A DNA stretch of 64,000 bases from Pseudooceanicola sp. HF7 (GTDB lineage Bacteria > Pseudomonadota > Alphaproteobacteria > Rhodobacterales > Rhodobacteraceae), in the NCBI RefSeq assembly GCF_011806405.1, contig NZ_JAATOW010000014.1, positions 39,804-103,803 on the forward strand, read 5' to 3'. The position numbers and the translations under genes are program-made. The notes beneath the pieces are model-generated. The model was not told where the DNA came from, did not search any database, and saw nothing but the letters and a program-made list of their open reading frames with translations. Of the stretch, positions 52,740 through 64,000 are shown piece by piece. The number at the start of each line of letters is the position of its first letter. Positions within the stretch are counted from its first letter, which is position 1.

Positions 52740-53804
52740 ATGGGTAATCTGACGCCATTGGCACAGCTCTCTCCGCCCGCGCCCGTCATCCCGGGCCAGC
52801 TGACGCGCAAGCAGAAGGCGGCGATCATCGTCCGTCTGTTGCTCAACAGCGGTGCCGACCTGCAGTACAAGGATTTTCCTGAGGAAATGCAGGAAGAGCT
52901 GACCTTCATGCTGGGCACCATGCGCCACATCGACCGCGACACGCTGGGCCAGGTGGTGGATGAATTCGTCGAGGAACTGGATAGCCTGGGCCTGACCTTC
53001 CCCAAGGGGCTAGCCGGGGCGCTGACGATCCTGGATGGCAAGATCAGCCCCCATACCGCCGCGCGCCTGCGCAAGGAAGCCGGCGTGCGCCAGACCGGCA
53101 ATCCCTGGGAACGGGTCAGCAGCCTGGATATCTCAAAGCTGCTGCCCATCGCGGAAAATGAAAGCATCGAAATCGCGGCCGTCATGCTGTCCAAGCTGGA
53201 CACCGGCAAGGCCGCCAAGCTCCTGTCGCTCCTGCCCGGGCCGCGGGCGCGTCGCATCACCTACGCGGTCTCCCTGACCAGCGGCATCACCCCGGACAGC
53301 CTGGACCGCATCGGCCTGTCGCTGGCCGCCCAGCTGGACAACCAGCCGGAATCGGCCTTCGACCAGGGGCCGGTGGAACGGGTCGGCGCGATCCTGAACT
53401 TCTCCACCGCCGCCACGCGCGACGATGTGCTGGAGGGGCTGGATGAAACCGATGCGGCCTTCGCCGAAAAGGTCCGCAAGGCGATCTTCACCTTCACCAA
53501 CATCCCCGCCCGCGTGGCTCCCCGCGACGTGCCCAAGGTGGTACGCGGCGTCGATCAGGTGGTGCTGGTCACGGCCCTGGCCGCCTCTACCGATCCCGAA
53601 ACCGCCAAGACCGCAGAATACATCCTGGGCAACATGTCCGCCCGCCTGGCCGACAGCCTGCGCGAAGAGATCAACGACCGCGGCAAGGTCAAGGCCAAGG
53701 ACGCGGAAGAGGCCATGAACGAAATCGTGGCAGAGATCCGCAAGCTGGAAGCCTCCGGCGACCTGCTGCTGCTCACGGGCGATGATGAGGCCGAAGACGG
53801 CTAG
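52740..53804 (+). CDS. fliG: Flagellar motor switch protein FliG homologue
   Basis: The 354-residue protein starts LTRKQKAAIIVRLLLNSGADL, the FliG N-terminal domain opening. A middle part has LLSLLPGPRARRI, and the C-terminal domain has VRKAIFTFTNIPARVAPRDVPKVVRGVDQVVLVTALA, the torque-helix region (compare IRKAMFVFEDL). It forms the C-ring/stator interface of the flagellar motor. It stands alone here, away from other flagellar genes, which may suggest a genome with scattered flagellar genes or a divergent second copy. AACGAGGGG lies before the ATG. Confidence 0.88.
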   Translation: MGNLTPLAQLSPPAPVIPGQLTRKQKAAIIVRLLLNSGADLQYKDFPEEMQEELTFMLGTMRHIDRDTLGQVVDEFVEELDSLGLTFPKGLAGALTILDGKISPHTAARLRKEAGVRQTGNPWERVSSLDISKLLPIAENESIEIAAVMLSKLDTGKAAKLLSLLPGPRARRITYAVSLTSGITPDSLDRIGLSLAAQLDNQPESAFDQGPVERVGAILNFSTAATRDDVLEGLDETDAAFAEKVRKAIFTFTNIPARVAPRDVPKVVRGVDQVVLVTALAASTDPETAKTAEYILGNMSARLADSLREEINDRGKVKAKDAEEAMNEIVAEIRKLEASGDLLLLTGDDEAEDG

Positions 53805-54264
53805 AGCGCTTGCGGCTGCTGGCCGGGAGCAGACGGCGACGCTCCCCCTGGGTGGACGCCGCTCAGTTGATGGCTAGTGACGGGCCTAAACCAGCTTCGC
53901 CCCGGCGCTGCTCTTGCGGCTTCCGCCTCTGTCAGACCGCGCTCCGCCTGTCCTGGGACCCCACCCCGACAGGCGCTGCGACAAGCACGCTGCAATCCGC
54001 AAACCCGCTTTACCGGAACGCGTAAACCGGTTCCCAAGCGATCCGCGAAAGGCGAACCTCTACTTTAAGATTTCCCCGCAACTAATTGACTTTCAATGAC
54101 TCTAAAAGTCAGGCTGGCGACGCAGCCGCGCCACCCATGACGACCCCCACGACCCCGCAGCGCTTGGCGCAGGCTATGGACTTGCCCTGGCACGCCCCCT
54201 AGTCTGCGTCCGGTTCCGGCCCGGCTTTCAGACTCCCGGCCCTTTCCAGCCAGGATCCTGCCCC
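53805..54264. other. Intergenic stretch between fliG and the DMT transporter
   Basis: No gene recognised. An A/T-rich patch near 54,060-54,115 contains the inverted repeat TGACTTT (54087-54093)/AAAGTCA (54105-54111), a possible promoter or operator for the downstream pair. Confidence 0.45.
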
Positions 54265-55164
54265 ATGTCCAACAATGCCCGCGCCATCATGCTGATGATC
54301 ATCGCGATCGTCTGCTATTCCTCCATGGACGCAACGGCCAAGTCCATCGCCGAGGATACCAATACCGTCATGGCGCTGTGGGCGCGCTACGCGGGCTCCA
54401 CCCTGGTGGTGCTGGCGCTGACCTGGCGGCGGCTGAGCCAGGTGGTGCGCTCGCGCTATCCGGTGATGCAGGCGGTGCGCGGGGCCTTCCTGCTTTGTGC
54501 CACGGCAAGCTTCTTCTCCGGGCTGCAGTTCCTGGGGCTGGCGGAAAACACCGCGATCATGGACCTGAACCCGGTGCTGATCACCCTGGGCGCGGCGCTC
54601 TTCCTGGGCGAAAAGCTGGGGCCCCGGCGCATCGCGGCGATTTCCGTAGCACTCGTGGGCGCGCTGATCATCATCCGCCCCGGCTCCGGCGTCTTTACCT
54701 GGCACGCGGTGCTGCCGTTCATGGCGGCCTGCTGTTATACCGGCTTCTCTCTGATCACCCGCCACATGGGCGACCGAGAAGATCCCTGGACCTCGCTGCT
54801 TTACGGGGCCGGCCTGGGGGCGGTGATCGTCACGCTGATCCTGCCGGGCTACTGGCAGATGCCGGGGCTGGCGACGGCCGCCAAGATGGTGCTTCTGGCC
54901 GGGCTGGGCACCGTGGCGCAGCTGCTGCTGATCCGTGCCCTGTCGATCGGCGAGGCCGCCATGCTGGCGCCCTTTGCCTATGTCGGCCTGATCAATGCCA
55001 CGCTCCTGGGGGTGGTGATCTTCGGTGAGTACCCGGACCTCTGGACCATTGTCGGTGCGCTTGTGATCGTCGTGGCCGGTGTCTATGTATGGCACCGCGA
55101 AACCCGCGCGGGGCAGCAGACCGCCCTGCCCGCGCAGGCCAAGACACCGCCGGAAGGGCTCTGA
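54265..55164 (+). CDS. DMT-superfamily (EamA) transporter
   Basis: The 299-residue protein has ten hydrophobic segments in two EamA repeats; SSMDATAKSIAED and ENTAIMDLNPVLITLGAALFLGEKLGPRR are typical repeat phrases, the second repeat ending GVVIFGEYPDLWTIVGALVIV. It is an inner-membrane carrier for small metabolites; substrate unknown. The next gene starts five bases after its stop, so the two are co-transcribed. Confidence 0.88.
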   Translation: MSNNARAIMLMIIAIVCYSSMDATAKSIAEDTNTVMALWARYAGSTLVVLALTWRRLSQVVRSRYPVMQAVRGAFLLCATASFFSGLQFLGLAENTAIMDLNPVLITLGAALFLGEKLGPRRIAAISVALVGALIIIRPGSGVFTWHAVLPFMAACCYTGFSLITRHMGDREDPWTSLLYGAGLGAVIVTLILPGYWQMPGLATAAKMVLLAGLGTVAQLLLIRALSIGEAAMLAPFAYVGLINATLLGVVIFGEYPDLWTIVGALVIVVAGVYVWHRETRAGQQTALPAQAKTPPEGL

Positions 55165-55169
55165 CAACC

Positions 55170-56057
55170 ATGCAGCCAAGCGACCTGCCACCACGCGACC
55201 GCGTCGGGTACTACATCGTGAACCTGCTGTTGACCGGCCTGATCAAGCTGGCGCTGGCGCTGCCCTACAAGACCCGCGTGCGCTTCATGGGCTGGCTCTT
55301 TGCCCATGTGGTCGGCCCGCTGGCCGGCTGGAACACGCGGGTGCGCGACAACCTTGCGCTGGTCTGGCCGGACCTGCCCGAGGCGCGCGTGGGTGAGCTG
55401 GAGCGCGGCGTCGCGGACAACGCCGGCCGCAGCCTGATCGAGATGTATTCCTCCAAGGAACTGCGCCGGGGCGACTGGTGCAAGGTCATGGAAGGCCCCG
55501 GCGTCGCCGCCTACGAGGCCGCGCGCGCCAAGGGCCAGCCGATCATCTTCGCCTCGGCCCATTTCGGCAGCTACGAAGAGGGGCGCGCGCTGCTGACCCG
55601 CTCCGGCAGCCCGGCGGGGGCGCTCTACCGGCCGCTCAACAACCCCTATTTCGACCGCCACTATGTCTCGGCCCTTTCGGTCGCGGGCACGCCGCTGTTT
55701 GCGCGCGGGCGACGGGGCCTGGGAGAGATGGTGCGCCACCTGAAGGGCGGCGGCAATGTCGCCATCCTGCTGGATCAGCACATGGGCACCGGGGCCGAGC
55801 TGACCTTCATGGGACATCGCGCCTATACTTCGACCTCGCCCTTCGAGATCGCGGAGCGTTACGGCGCCCTGGTCATCCCCTGTTTCGCCATTCGCCAGCC
55901 CGATGGGCTGAGCTTCCACCTCTGGATCGAGGAGCCGATCCCCTCCATGGCACCGGAAGCGATGGCACAGGCCTATAACGATACGCTGGAGGCGCTGGTG
56001 CACCGCTATCCCGAGCAATGGCTCTGGGTCCACCGGCGCTGGAAAGAAGCGGGCTGA
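55170..56057 (+). CDS. Lysophospholipid/lauroyl acyltransferase family protein
   Basis: The 295-residue LpxL/HtrB-like acyltransferase has an N-terminal membrane anchor and the catalytic H-x4-E motif in SAHFGSYEE. GALYRPLNNPYFDR, AILLDQHMGTG and the end WLWVHRRWKE follow. Such enzymes add secondary acyl chains to lipid A or acylate lysolipids at the inner membrane. The ATG at 55170 follows GGAAGGG and lies five bases after the DMT gene. It may be lpxL-like, but substrate is not assured. Confidence 0.87.
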   Translation: MQPSDLPPRDRVGYYIVNLLLTGLIKLALALPYKTRVRFMGWLFAHVVGPLAGWNTRVRDNLALVWPDLPEARVGELERGVADNAGRSLIEMYSSKELRRGDWCKVMEGPGVAAYEAARAKGQPIIFASAHFGSYEEGRALLTRSGSPAGALYRPLNNPYFDRHYVSALSVAGTPLFARGRRGLGEMVRHLKGGGNVAILLDQHMGTGAELTFMGHRAYTSTSPFEIAERYGALVIPCFAIRQPDGLSFHLWIEEPIPSMAPEAMAQAYNDTLEALVHRYPEQWLWVHRRWKEAG

Positions 56058-56103
56058 GAAGGGCTGCTCCTGAAAGTCCGGGGCTTGCGCCGGCGGCCGG
56101 GTG

Positions 56104-56185
56104 CGGGGGGGCTTTGCCCCCCACGAAACAGGGGGGCTCGATGCCCCCCTGTTTCGTTCCCCCCAGAGTTTTTCGACAAGAAGAA
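56104..56185. repeat. GC-rich twin-hairpin extragenic repeat, copy B
   Basis: GGGGGGC-TTT-GCCCCCC hairpin, then ACGAAACAGGGG...CCCCTGTTTCGT hairpin, then CCCCCCAGAGTTTTT and CGACAAGAAGAAAG. The order and the AAGAAGAA tail match copy C. It probably also serves as terminator for the upstream acyltransferase or for the convergent DUF1223 gene. Confidence 0.8.
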
Positions 56186-56252
56186 AGAGGGACCGGGCGT
56201 GCGGTGTGTGTGGGGGGCGGCGCGTTGGACCGGGGTGGCGGTGCGGGCGTAA

Positions 56253-57005
56253 TTACGGCAAGCGGATGGCGCCTTCGATCGGGCCATGGCCCAGGCGTTG
56301 CAGCAGGATGGCGCCGGGCAGGTCGGCGTCGCTGTTGAAATCGATCTGCAACGTGCCCTGCCCGTCCCATTCGCCCAGGTCCGCCCAGCTGGCGACGGTG
56401 TTCATGTAGGTGATCTCTGCGCCCGCGTTCTCGCCGCGTTCGATATGGACGGTCTGGACCGGGCGGTAATGGATCAGCTGGACAGTGAGCGGCGCGGGGC
56501 TGGTGCTGCCGGGCCGCTGTTCGCTGGCGATCAGGCGGTAGCGGCCCTCGCCCTGCACATCGACCTCGAGCGTATATGCATCAGGGCGGTCCTGGTGCAG
56601 GTCGATGTAATCGGCCAGCTGCATCGGATGGGTGCCCTTGAGGAAGCTCGATCCGCCCACGATCATCTGCGGCGTGTAGATCATCCGCTTGCCGCGCGCC
56701 TGGGCATAGGCCTTCTGGCGGTTGGTGAAGGCGGGATCTGCCAGGCTGTCCTTCCAGCCCAGGTAATCCCAGTAATCCACGTGCATGGCCAGCGGCAGCA
56801 CGTCCTCGCGCCCGACCAGCTGGCCGATCAGCGCATCCGCCGGCGGACAGGAGGAGCAGCCCTGAGAGGTGAAGAGCTCCACCACCACGGGTGAGCTTGT
56901 CTGCACCCCGGTCCCGACCGGGTCCGCCTGGGCGGTGCCGGCGCTCCAGAGCGGCCAGGTCGCCGCAAGGCCCGCCATCAGCATCGCTGTGCGCCGTCCG
57001 ATCAT
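56253..57005 (-). CDS. DUF1223 protein, exported thioredoxin-fold
   Basis: The 250-residue protein has an N-terminal signal peptide (MIGRRTAMLMAGLAATWPLWSAG...AQA) and a thioredoxin-like start VVELFTSQGCSSCPPAD with a C-x2-C pair, then AMHVDYWDYLGWKDSLADP, the family hallmark. Exported DUF1223 proteins are of unknown function; a redox or metal role is possible. It is a single gene, convergent with the acyltransferase. Confidence 0.88.
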   Translation of the reverse strand: MIGRRTAMLMAGLAATWPLWSAGTAQADPVGTGVQTSSPVVVELFTSQGCSSCPPADALIGQLVGREDVLPLAMHVDYWDYLGWKDSLADPAFTNRQKAYAQARGKRMIYTPQMIVGGSSFLKGTHPMQLADYIDLHQDRPDAYTLEVDVQGEGRYRLIASEQRPGSTSPAPLTVQLIHYRPVQTVHIERGENAGAEITYMNTVASWADLGEWDGQGTLQIDFNSDADLPGAILLQRLGHGPIEGAIRLP

Positions 57006-57529
57006 CCCCAGGTCTCCGCTTGTTTCGTCACCCCGTGAGACTTAGCCAAGCCCGTCCGGCTTGGCCAATCAAGGTTTTGCGAGAGCGTCGTCATTGACGC
57101 GACCGTGATTTTTTCCCAACGGTTCCGTATTGCAACAGCCGATGTGGCCGGCGCAACCAGGCGGCGAGTGCGGGCCGGGGCGCCATCCCGGTTGGCTTGG
57201 ATGGAGGGGCGTGTTTCACGGCTTCCGGCGGAGGCTCCGCCGCGGCCGGGGCATCGCGCCTGCCCTGCCCCGCAAGGCTTCGGAGCGAAGCGACTCACCC
57301 CGGTTTGCAGGTGCTTTCCCCTTTGCGTTCCGGCATCGCCGCTTTTCCCGGCAGCCCTGTGCAGGGGTGCTGCACAGCCTGTCAGCGCGCGCGCCCGGGC
57401 GGGGAAAGCACGACTTTGTGCACAAATGTATACTAAAATCTCCGCGAGGCCCTTGATCGCCATCCGGCAATGGGGCAGAAGCGGTGGCAGCATATACCCC
57501 CTCATTCATCTCGGAAGGGAGCCATCTCC
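57006..57529. other. Leader region of acnA, no gene recognised
   Basis: This 524-base stretch separates the divergent DUF1223 and acnA genes. The last 120 bases are A/T-richer (TTTGTGCACAAATGTATACTAAAA) and likely hold the acnA promoter; TGTGCACA is an 8-base palindrome. Nothing else was identified; a small RNA cannot be excluded. Confidence 0.45.
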
Positions 57530-60277
<2,748 letters not shown>

Positions 60278-60332
60278 TCCCGGCGGAGCGTCGTCGCTCA
60301 ACCCTTTTCGGTTGAGCGCGGGACAGAGACAG

Positions 60333-60362
60333 AAAGGGCCTCCCGTTCGGGGGGCCCTTTTT
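60333..60362 (+). terminator. Rho-independent terminator of acnA
   Basis: AAAGGGCC (60333-60340) pairs with GGCCCTTT (60353-60360), with additional TCCC/GGGG pairs inside and a T-run after. It lies 55 bases after the acnA stop. Confidence 0.85.
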
Positions 60363-60395
60363 CGTGCGGGCGGGGGCGCGCTCTGCGGGCGCGCC

Positions 60396-60478
60396 GGGGG
60401 GCTCTGCCCCCCACGCAGGCCGCCCCCTCAATGGGGGCGGCCTGCGTTCCCCCCGGAGTTTTCCGGCAAGAAGAAGGA
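60396..60478. repeat. GC-rich twin-hairpin extragenic repeat, copy C
   Basis: GGGGGGC-TCT-GCCCCCC hairpin, then ACGCAGGCCGCCCCC...GGGGGCGGCCTGCGT hairpin, then CCCCCCGGAGTTTTCC and GGCAAGAAGAAGG. It is the fullest of the three copies. Confidence 0.82.
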
Positions 60479-60604
60479 TACCCCCTGGGGTAAGGTTTTC
60501 CCGACTGAGGGAAAGCCGGCCCGGGTGCTAAGCTGTGCCATGGCGCGCACCGGGGCCTTCGGCCCTGGAGAGGCGCGGTGTCATCTAAGCCAGGGGGCGA
60601 AACG

Positions 60605-61228
60605 ATGGAGTGCATTCAGGCAGCCGAGACCATGGAACGGATCTATGCCGGGACCGATCATCCCGACGTGGTGGAGCAGATCGATCTGAACGGGGTCCAG
60701 GCGGTGTATCTTTCGGACGGGACCCTGGTGATCCCGGGCACCAACGAGCCCTCGGACTGGACCCGGTTCAACTTCAACCTATTCGGGGATGCCAGGCATG
60801 GCTTTGCCACCCTCACCGGGGACAGTGGCACCGCCTGGCATGCGGGCTTCCTGGCCCATGCGCAGATGGTCTATGCCTTTGCCAAGCCGCTGAAGCCCCG
60901 CTGCATCATCGGGCATTCCCTGGGCGCCGGCTCCGCGCAGATTGTCGGCGCCTCGCTCAAGGTGCCCACCATCGCCTTTGCAGCCCCGCGCCCGCGCCGC
61001 CACAACAGCCGGCTGGCGGGCGAAGACCATGTGCTGAACATCTGCCGCACCGATGACACGGTCTGCCATGTGCCCTTCAACTTCCTGGGCTTTCGCCACG
61101 TTGGCGGGACCTCCTGGATCAGCCCCGAGGTGGTGAACGAGGGCGAGGATCACCGGATCGCCAATTACCTCGACCTCATGCGCGATCCGGTGCTGTCGCG
61201 ACGCATGCCGAAGACCTGGCCCCTGTGA
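60605..61228 (+). CDS. Lipase class 3-like alpha/beta hydrolase
   Basis: The 207-residue protein has the nucleophile elbow IGHSLGAGSAQ (G-H-S-L-G) and VIPGTNEPSDWTRFN in the place of the lipase-3 oxyanion strand; AFAAPRPRR follows, and Asp/His candidates are DDTVCHVPF and EGEDHRIANY. No signal peptide, so probably cytoplasmic. The start is taken at the ATG 60605 (MECIQAAE); a GTG at 60578 is possible. Substrate unknown. Confidence 0.78.
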   Translation: MECIQAAETMERIYAGTDHPDVVEQIDLNGVQAVYLSDGTLVIPGTNEPSDWTRFNFNLFGDARHGFATLTGDSGTAWHAGFLAHAQMVYAFAKPLKPRCIIGHSLGAGSAQIVGASLKVPTIAFAAPRPRRHNSRLAGEDHVLNICRTDDTVCHVPFNFLGFRHVGGTSWISPEVVNEGEDHRIANYLDLMRDPVLSRRMPKTWPL

Positions 61229-61313
61229 CCTAGAGCTCGTGACAGGCGCGACCACGGGCTTGAACGGGGCGCAGAGGGCACGGCAAGCCGCCTGCTGAGC
61301 CGCCCGCCGCGCC

Positions 61314-61856
61314 CTAGTTCCCCGCCGCGGCCTTCTGCAGCGCCGGGGTGATCGTGCTTTCCAGCACCCTTTGGGTGATCGGGCCCGCGAAGCGCTCCAC
61401 GATCCGGCCCTCTCCGTCGATCACGAAGGTCTCCGGCACGCCGTAAAGGCCCCAGTTCAGCCCGATCCGGCCGCTTTCATCCGCGCCGACGGCCGCATAG
61501 GGATCGCCCAGCTCTGCAAGAAAGCCAAGCGCCGCATCGGGCTTGTCCTTGTAGTTCACGCCGTAGATCGGGATGTCGCGCTGCTCTGCCAGGGCCATGA
61601 GGTTGGGATGTTCCACCCGGCAGGGCGCGCACCAGCTGGCCCAGAAATTGACCAGCTTGACCTCTCCGTCGCGCAGGGTGTCCTCGTCGAACAGCGGCAG
61701 ATCCCCCAAGCTTGTCACCGGCACCTCCGGCGCGGCCTTGCCGGCCATGGCGGTGGGCAGCTGGTCGGGATCTTCCCGTTGCATCCCGATGAAGAAAAGC
61801 CCCGCCAGCCCGGCAAAGATCACCGGAGGCAGCACCATCAGCGGCTTAAAGCCCAT
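61314..61856 (-). CDS. ccmG: Thiol:disulfide interchange protein CcmG/DsbE
   Basis: The 180-residue protein is membrane-anchored by VLPPVIFAGLAGLFFIG and has a periplasmic thioredoxin domain with active site WCAPC in VNFWASWCAPCRVEHPN, then the conserved GVNYKDKP and GVPETFVIDGEG. It reduces apocytochrome c thiols for heme ligation. It overlaps ccmD by 11 bases and is the last ccm gene here. Confidence 0.95.
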   Translation of the reverse strand: MGFKPLMVLPPVIFAGLAGLFFIGMQREDPDQLPTAMAGKAAPEVPVTSLGDLPLFDEDTLRDGEVKLVNFWASWCAPCRVEHPNLMALAEQRDIPIYGVNYKDKPDAALGFLAELGDPYAAVGADESGRIGLNWGLYGVPETFVIDGEGRIVERFAGPITQRVLESTITPALQKAAAGN

Positions 61857-62004
61857 GTTTCACCCGTTCTTCCACGGCGCGCAGCTGCGCCTTCATCCGT
61901 CGCGCCCGCCACAGGCTCAGCGCCACGATCCCGCCGATCAGCACAAGCGAGACGCCATAGGCGCTCAGCACCGTGCCGGCATATTTCCCAAGATCCACCA
62001 TCAT
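61846..62004 (-). CDS. ccmD: Heme exporter protein CcmD
   Basis: The 52-residue protein MMVDLGKYAGTVLSAYGVSL has a single membrane helix and a basic C-terminal tail (LWRARRMKAQLRAVEERV), the classic CcmD layout. It starts in an ATGA overlap with the ccmC stop. It helps release holo-CcmE from CcmABC. Confidence 0.92.
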   Translation of the reverse strand: MMVDLGKYAGTVLSAYGVSLVLIGGIVALSLWRARRMKAQLRAVEERVKHGL

Positions 62005-62750
62005 CCCATCCGCTCCCGTGCCAGGAGGGCCCGCATCCGGCGCGCGCGGATCTCCGTCTGGGTGCGCAGCAGCACCAGCGCGACGAAGAGCAGCACGAAG
62101 CCCGCCATGCAGACGAAGAGCGGCGCGGCAAAGACATTGCTGACCCGCTCCTGCGTATCCCCGGCAATCGCCCCGGCGCGCATGACGCTGGCGCCCTGGT
62201 GCAGGCCCTGGTTCCAGAAATTCACCGCGTAACGGCTGAGCAGCGCAAAGACCGAGCCCACGATGCAAAGGATCGCGGTCAGGTCGGCGGCGGTGTCGTC
62301 ATCCTCCACCGCGGCCCAGAGCGCGCTGTAGCCGAGGTAGAACAGGAACAGGATCAGGAAAGAGGTCAGCCGCGGATCCCAGGCCCACCAGGTGCCCCAC
62401 ATGGGCTGGCCCCAGATCGCGCCCGTCGCCAGGGCGATCACCGTCATCACGGCCCCCACGGGCGCCGCCGCCCGGGCCGCCAGGGCGCTTACGTGATGGC
62501 GCCGCACCAGCCAGATCAGCGAGGCGACCAGCATCATCGCCCAGGCGTTGATCGCCATCATGGCCGCCGGCACGTGGATGTAGATGATCTTGACCGTGCT
62601 GCCCTGCCGGTAATCCTCCGGCGTGAAGAAGAACCCCCAGACCAGGCCGACCACCAGCGCTGCCACCGCCCCCCAGGCGATGACAGGCAGGACCCGGTCG
62701 GAGGTCTCGATGAATTTCTTCGGATTCGCATATCGCCAGATCGAGGCCAT
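62001..62750 (-). CDS. ccmC: Heme transport protein CcmC
   Basis: The 249-residue protein has six membrane helices and the tryptophan-rich heme motif WGTWWAWDPRLTS; the flanking conserved His residues are in YIHVPAAMM and SRYAVNFWNQGLHQGAS. It loads heme onto CcmE. AGGAGGGG before the ATG at 62750 fixes the start; the frame is longer upstream. Confidence 0.95.
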   Translation of the reverse strand: MASIWRYANPKKFIETSDRVLPVIAWGAVAALVVGLVWGFFFTPEDYRQGSTVKIIYIHVPAAMMAINAWAMMLVASLIWLVRRHHVSALAARAAAPVGAVMTVIALATGAIWGQPMWGTWWAWDPRLTSFLILFLFYLGYSALWAAVEDDDTAADLTAILCIVGSVFALLSRYAVNFWNQGLHQGASVMRAGAIAGDTQERVSNVFAAPLFVCMAGFVLLFVALVLLRTQTEIRARRMRALLARERMG

Positions 62751-62856
62751 GTCCCCTCCTACCCCCATTGTCCCGTCTTGCCTCTTGTCACGTCTAGACC
62801 CTCGTCACGTCGCTTGCGCCCCTCCTAGCCCAATCGTTGGGCCGGGGCAGTTCACA

Positions 62857-63513
62857 TTATCGCAGGTTGACCCGCAAGACCGCGGCGCTGGCAAAGGGCA
62901 GCAGCGCGATCGTACCGCAGGTGATCCCGCCCAGCAGCGCCAGCGGCGTGGCCACCGAAAGCCCCTCGGCCCCGCGCCGCGCAACCTCCGCACCGAAGAT
63001 CAGCGTGGGCACGTAAAGCGGCAGCACCAGAAGGCTCATCAGCAGGCCGCCGCGCTTCAGCCCCACGGTCAGCGCCGCGCCGAAGGTGCCGATGGTCGAG
63101 AGCGCCGGCGTGCCCACCAGCAGGGAGAGCACCAGCCACAGGTAGCCCGGCCCGGCCAGGTTCATCAGCACGCCAAGCGCCGGGGCCACCACCACCAGCG
63201 GCAGGCCCGTGGTCAGCCAATGGGCCAGCCCCTTGATCGAGACCACGGCCTCCAGCGGCAGCGGCGCGGTGGCCAGCAGATCGAGCGAGCCGTCCTCGTA
63301 ATCCAGCGCCAGGATCCGGTCCAGCGACAGCAGGCAGGACAACAGGGCGCCCACCCAAAGCATGCCCGGCGCGATGCTGGACAGCAGCGCCCCCTGCGGG
63401 CCCACGCCAAAGGCCACCAAGGCCACGAGGATCAGGAAGAAGACCAGGCCCAGGCCAAAGCCACCCCCGGCGCGCAGCGCCAGCCGCAGGTCCCGGATCA
63501 GAAGCGCGCTCAC
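62857..63513 (-). CDS. ccmB: Heme exporter permease CcmB
   Basis: The 218-residue protein with six hydrophobic segments opens [17 protein letters not shown], with [19 protein letters not shown] and the family's [15 protein letters not shown]. It is the membrane subunit of CcmAB. Its ATG overlaps the ccmA stop by four bases; the ccmC start is 106 bp further on. Confidence 0.94.
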   Translation of the reverse strand: MSALLIRDLRLALRAGGGFGLGLVFFLILVALVAFGVGPQGALLSSIAPGMLWVGALLSCLLSLDRILALDYEDGSLDLLATAPLPLEAVVSIKGLAHWLTTGLPLVVVAPALGVLMNLAGPGYLWLVLSLLVGTPALSTIGTFGAALTVGLKRGGLLMSLLVLPLYVPTLIFGAEVARRGAEGLSVATPLALLGGITCGTIALLPFASAAVLRVNLR

Positions 63514-64000
63514 AGGAAGGCCTCGTCAAAGGCATCCGGCTCCGGCAGCCGGGCGCGGAAAGGCGCCACATCCAGGATCCGCGCCTCCGGCAGGCCAAGA
63601 TCGATATGGGTTGCAATCACCGCCAGCCCGCCACCCGCCAGATGCGCCCGCACGGCACGCGCAAAGAGCGCCACGGAGTCCTCATCCAGCGACACCGTCG
63701 GCTCGTCCAGCACCCAGACCGCGCGCCCACAGACCGCCAGCCGCGCCAACCCCAAGCGTCGCTTCTGCCCGGCAGACAGGGTGCCCGCCCGCCGCTCGGC
63801 CAGCTCCCTCAGCGCAAAGCCGTCAAGGGCGTCCTCTAGCCCCGCCTGGGCATGAACGGCGGCCCAGAACGCCAGGTTCTCCTGCACCGTCAGTTGCGCC
63901 TTGATGCCATCGGCGGGGCCGGAATAGGCCCCCTGCTCGCGATCCAGCGAAACCCGCCCCGCCCGCGCCGGCTGCAACCCGGCCAGCGTGCGCAGCAGCG
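63510..64000 (-). CDS. ccmA: Heme exporter ATP-binding protein CcmA (5' end outside the window)
   Basis: The 163 codons present hold the ABC signature [15 protein letters not shown] and Walker [10 protein letters not shown], with switch His in VIATHIDLG. Walker A lies beyond the window edge. It powers release of holo-CcmE. It overlaps ccmB by four bases as first visible gene of the ccm operon. Confidence 0.93.
   Translation of the reverse strand, partial: LLRTLAGLQPARAGRVSLDREQGAYSGPADGIKAQLTVQENLAFWAAVHAQAGLEDALDGFALRELAERRAGTLSAGQKRRLGLARLAVCGRAVWVLDEPTVSLDEDSVALFARAVRAHLAGGGLAVIATHIDLGLPEARILDVAPFRARLPEPDAFDEAFL

Overview
The window looks like a chromosomal segment of a marine alphaproteobacterium of the Rhodobacteraceae (Roseobacter group). 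Base composition is mostly GC-rich. The conserved right-hand third carries glnB-glnA, map, purB, a FliG homologue, acnA and a ccmA-ccmB-ccmC-ccmD-ccmG cytochrome c maturation operon, all of which read like that family. No rRNA, CRISPR array or complete prophage is visible.

Layout. (1) 1-12,642 is accessory DNA: the start of a secreted arylsulfatase, a single-gene helicase-phospholipase D fusion resembling the type II Mokosh anti-phage protein, a divergent nikR/nikABCDE metal-uptake locus with a recognisable NikR-type operator, and a chemoreceptor coupled to a small exported protein. It ends with a decayed integrase tail (12,307-12,577) beside a partial tRNA-Leu copy. (2) 12,643-44,546 is a 31.9-kb integrative element bounded by a perfect 66-bp direct repeat of the 3' part of tRNA-Leu(UAG). 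The intact tRNA is at 44,490-44,573 with the element's excisionase-like gene and tyrosine integrase next to it. The decayed integrase outside the left repeat implies that an older element was inserted at the same tRNA, so the left 12.6 kb may be cargo of that older element. (3) 44,547-64,000 is conserved chromosome.

Inside the element, the left end holds a mobilisation module: mobC, a relaxase with a coiled-coil gene nested in another frame, and a UvrD-like helicase with a nuclease-like insertion and zinc fingers. There is no type IV secretion system, so it looks mobilisable rather than self-transmissible. The middle is defence and regulatory cargo: a two-gene operon of a two-helix membrane protein and a nucleotidyltransferase, an AbiC-like abortive-infection protein, a MocR regulator with an MFS exporter, an IS3 relic, and a CtrA-type cell-cycle response regulator flanked by two near-duplicate membrane histidine kinases. 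A KAP NTPase followed by a PD-(D/E)XK-STAND ATPase completes the cargo. The right end has a ribbon-helix-helix protein with an operator-like palindrome, a conserved hypothetical, a zinc-ribbon/GIY-YIG-like protein and an FtsH-like AAA+ protease gene cut by one in-frame amber codon. Xis and Int follow.

The most notable points are the element-borne CtrA paralogue with twin kinases, the nucleotidyltransferase/2TM pair, the KAP-STAND operon, a NikR that has lost three of four classical nickel ligands, and the nested gene in the relaxase. Many intergenic stretches of the accessory region hold degenerate GC-rich repeats and no credible gene. The chromosomal part has its own hairpin repeat family (three copies) and a seven-unit 15-bp tandem repeat. 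Family assignments come from reading motifs by eye; no database search was run.
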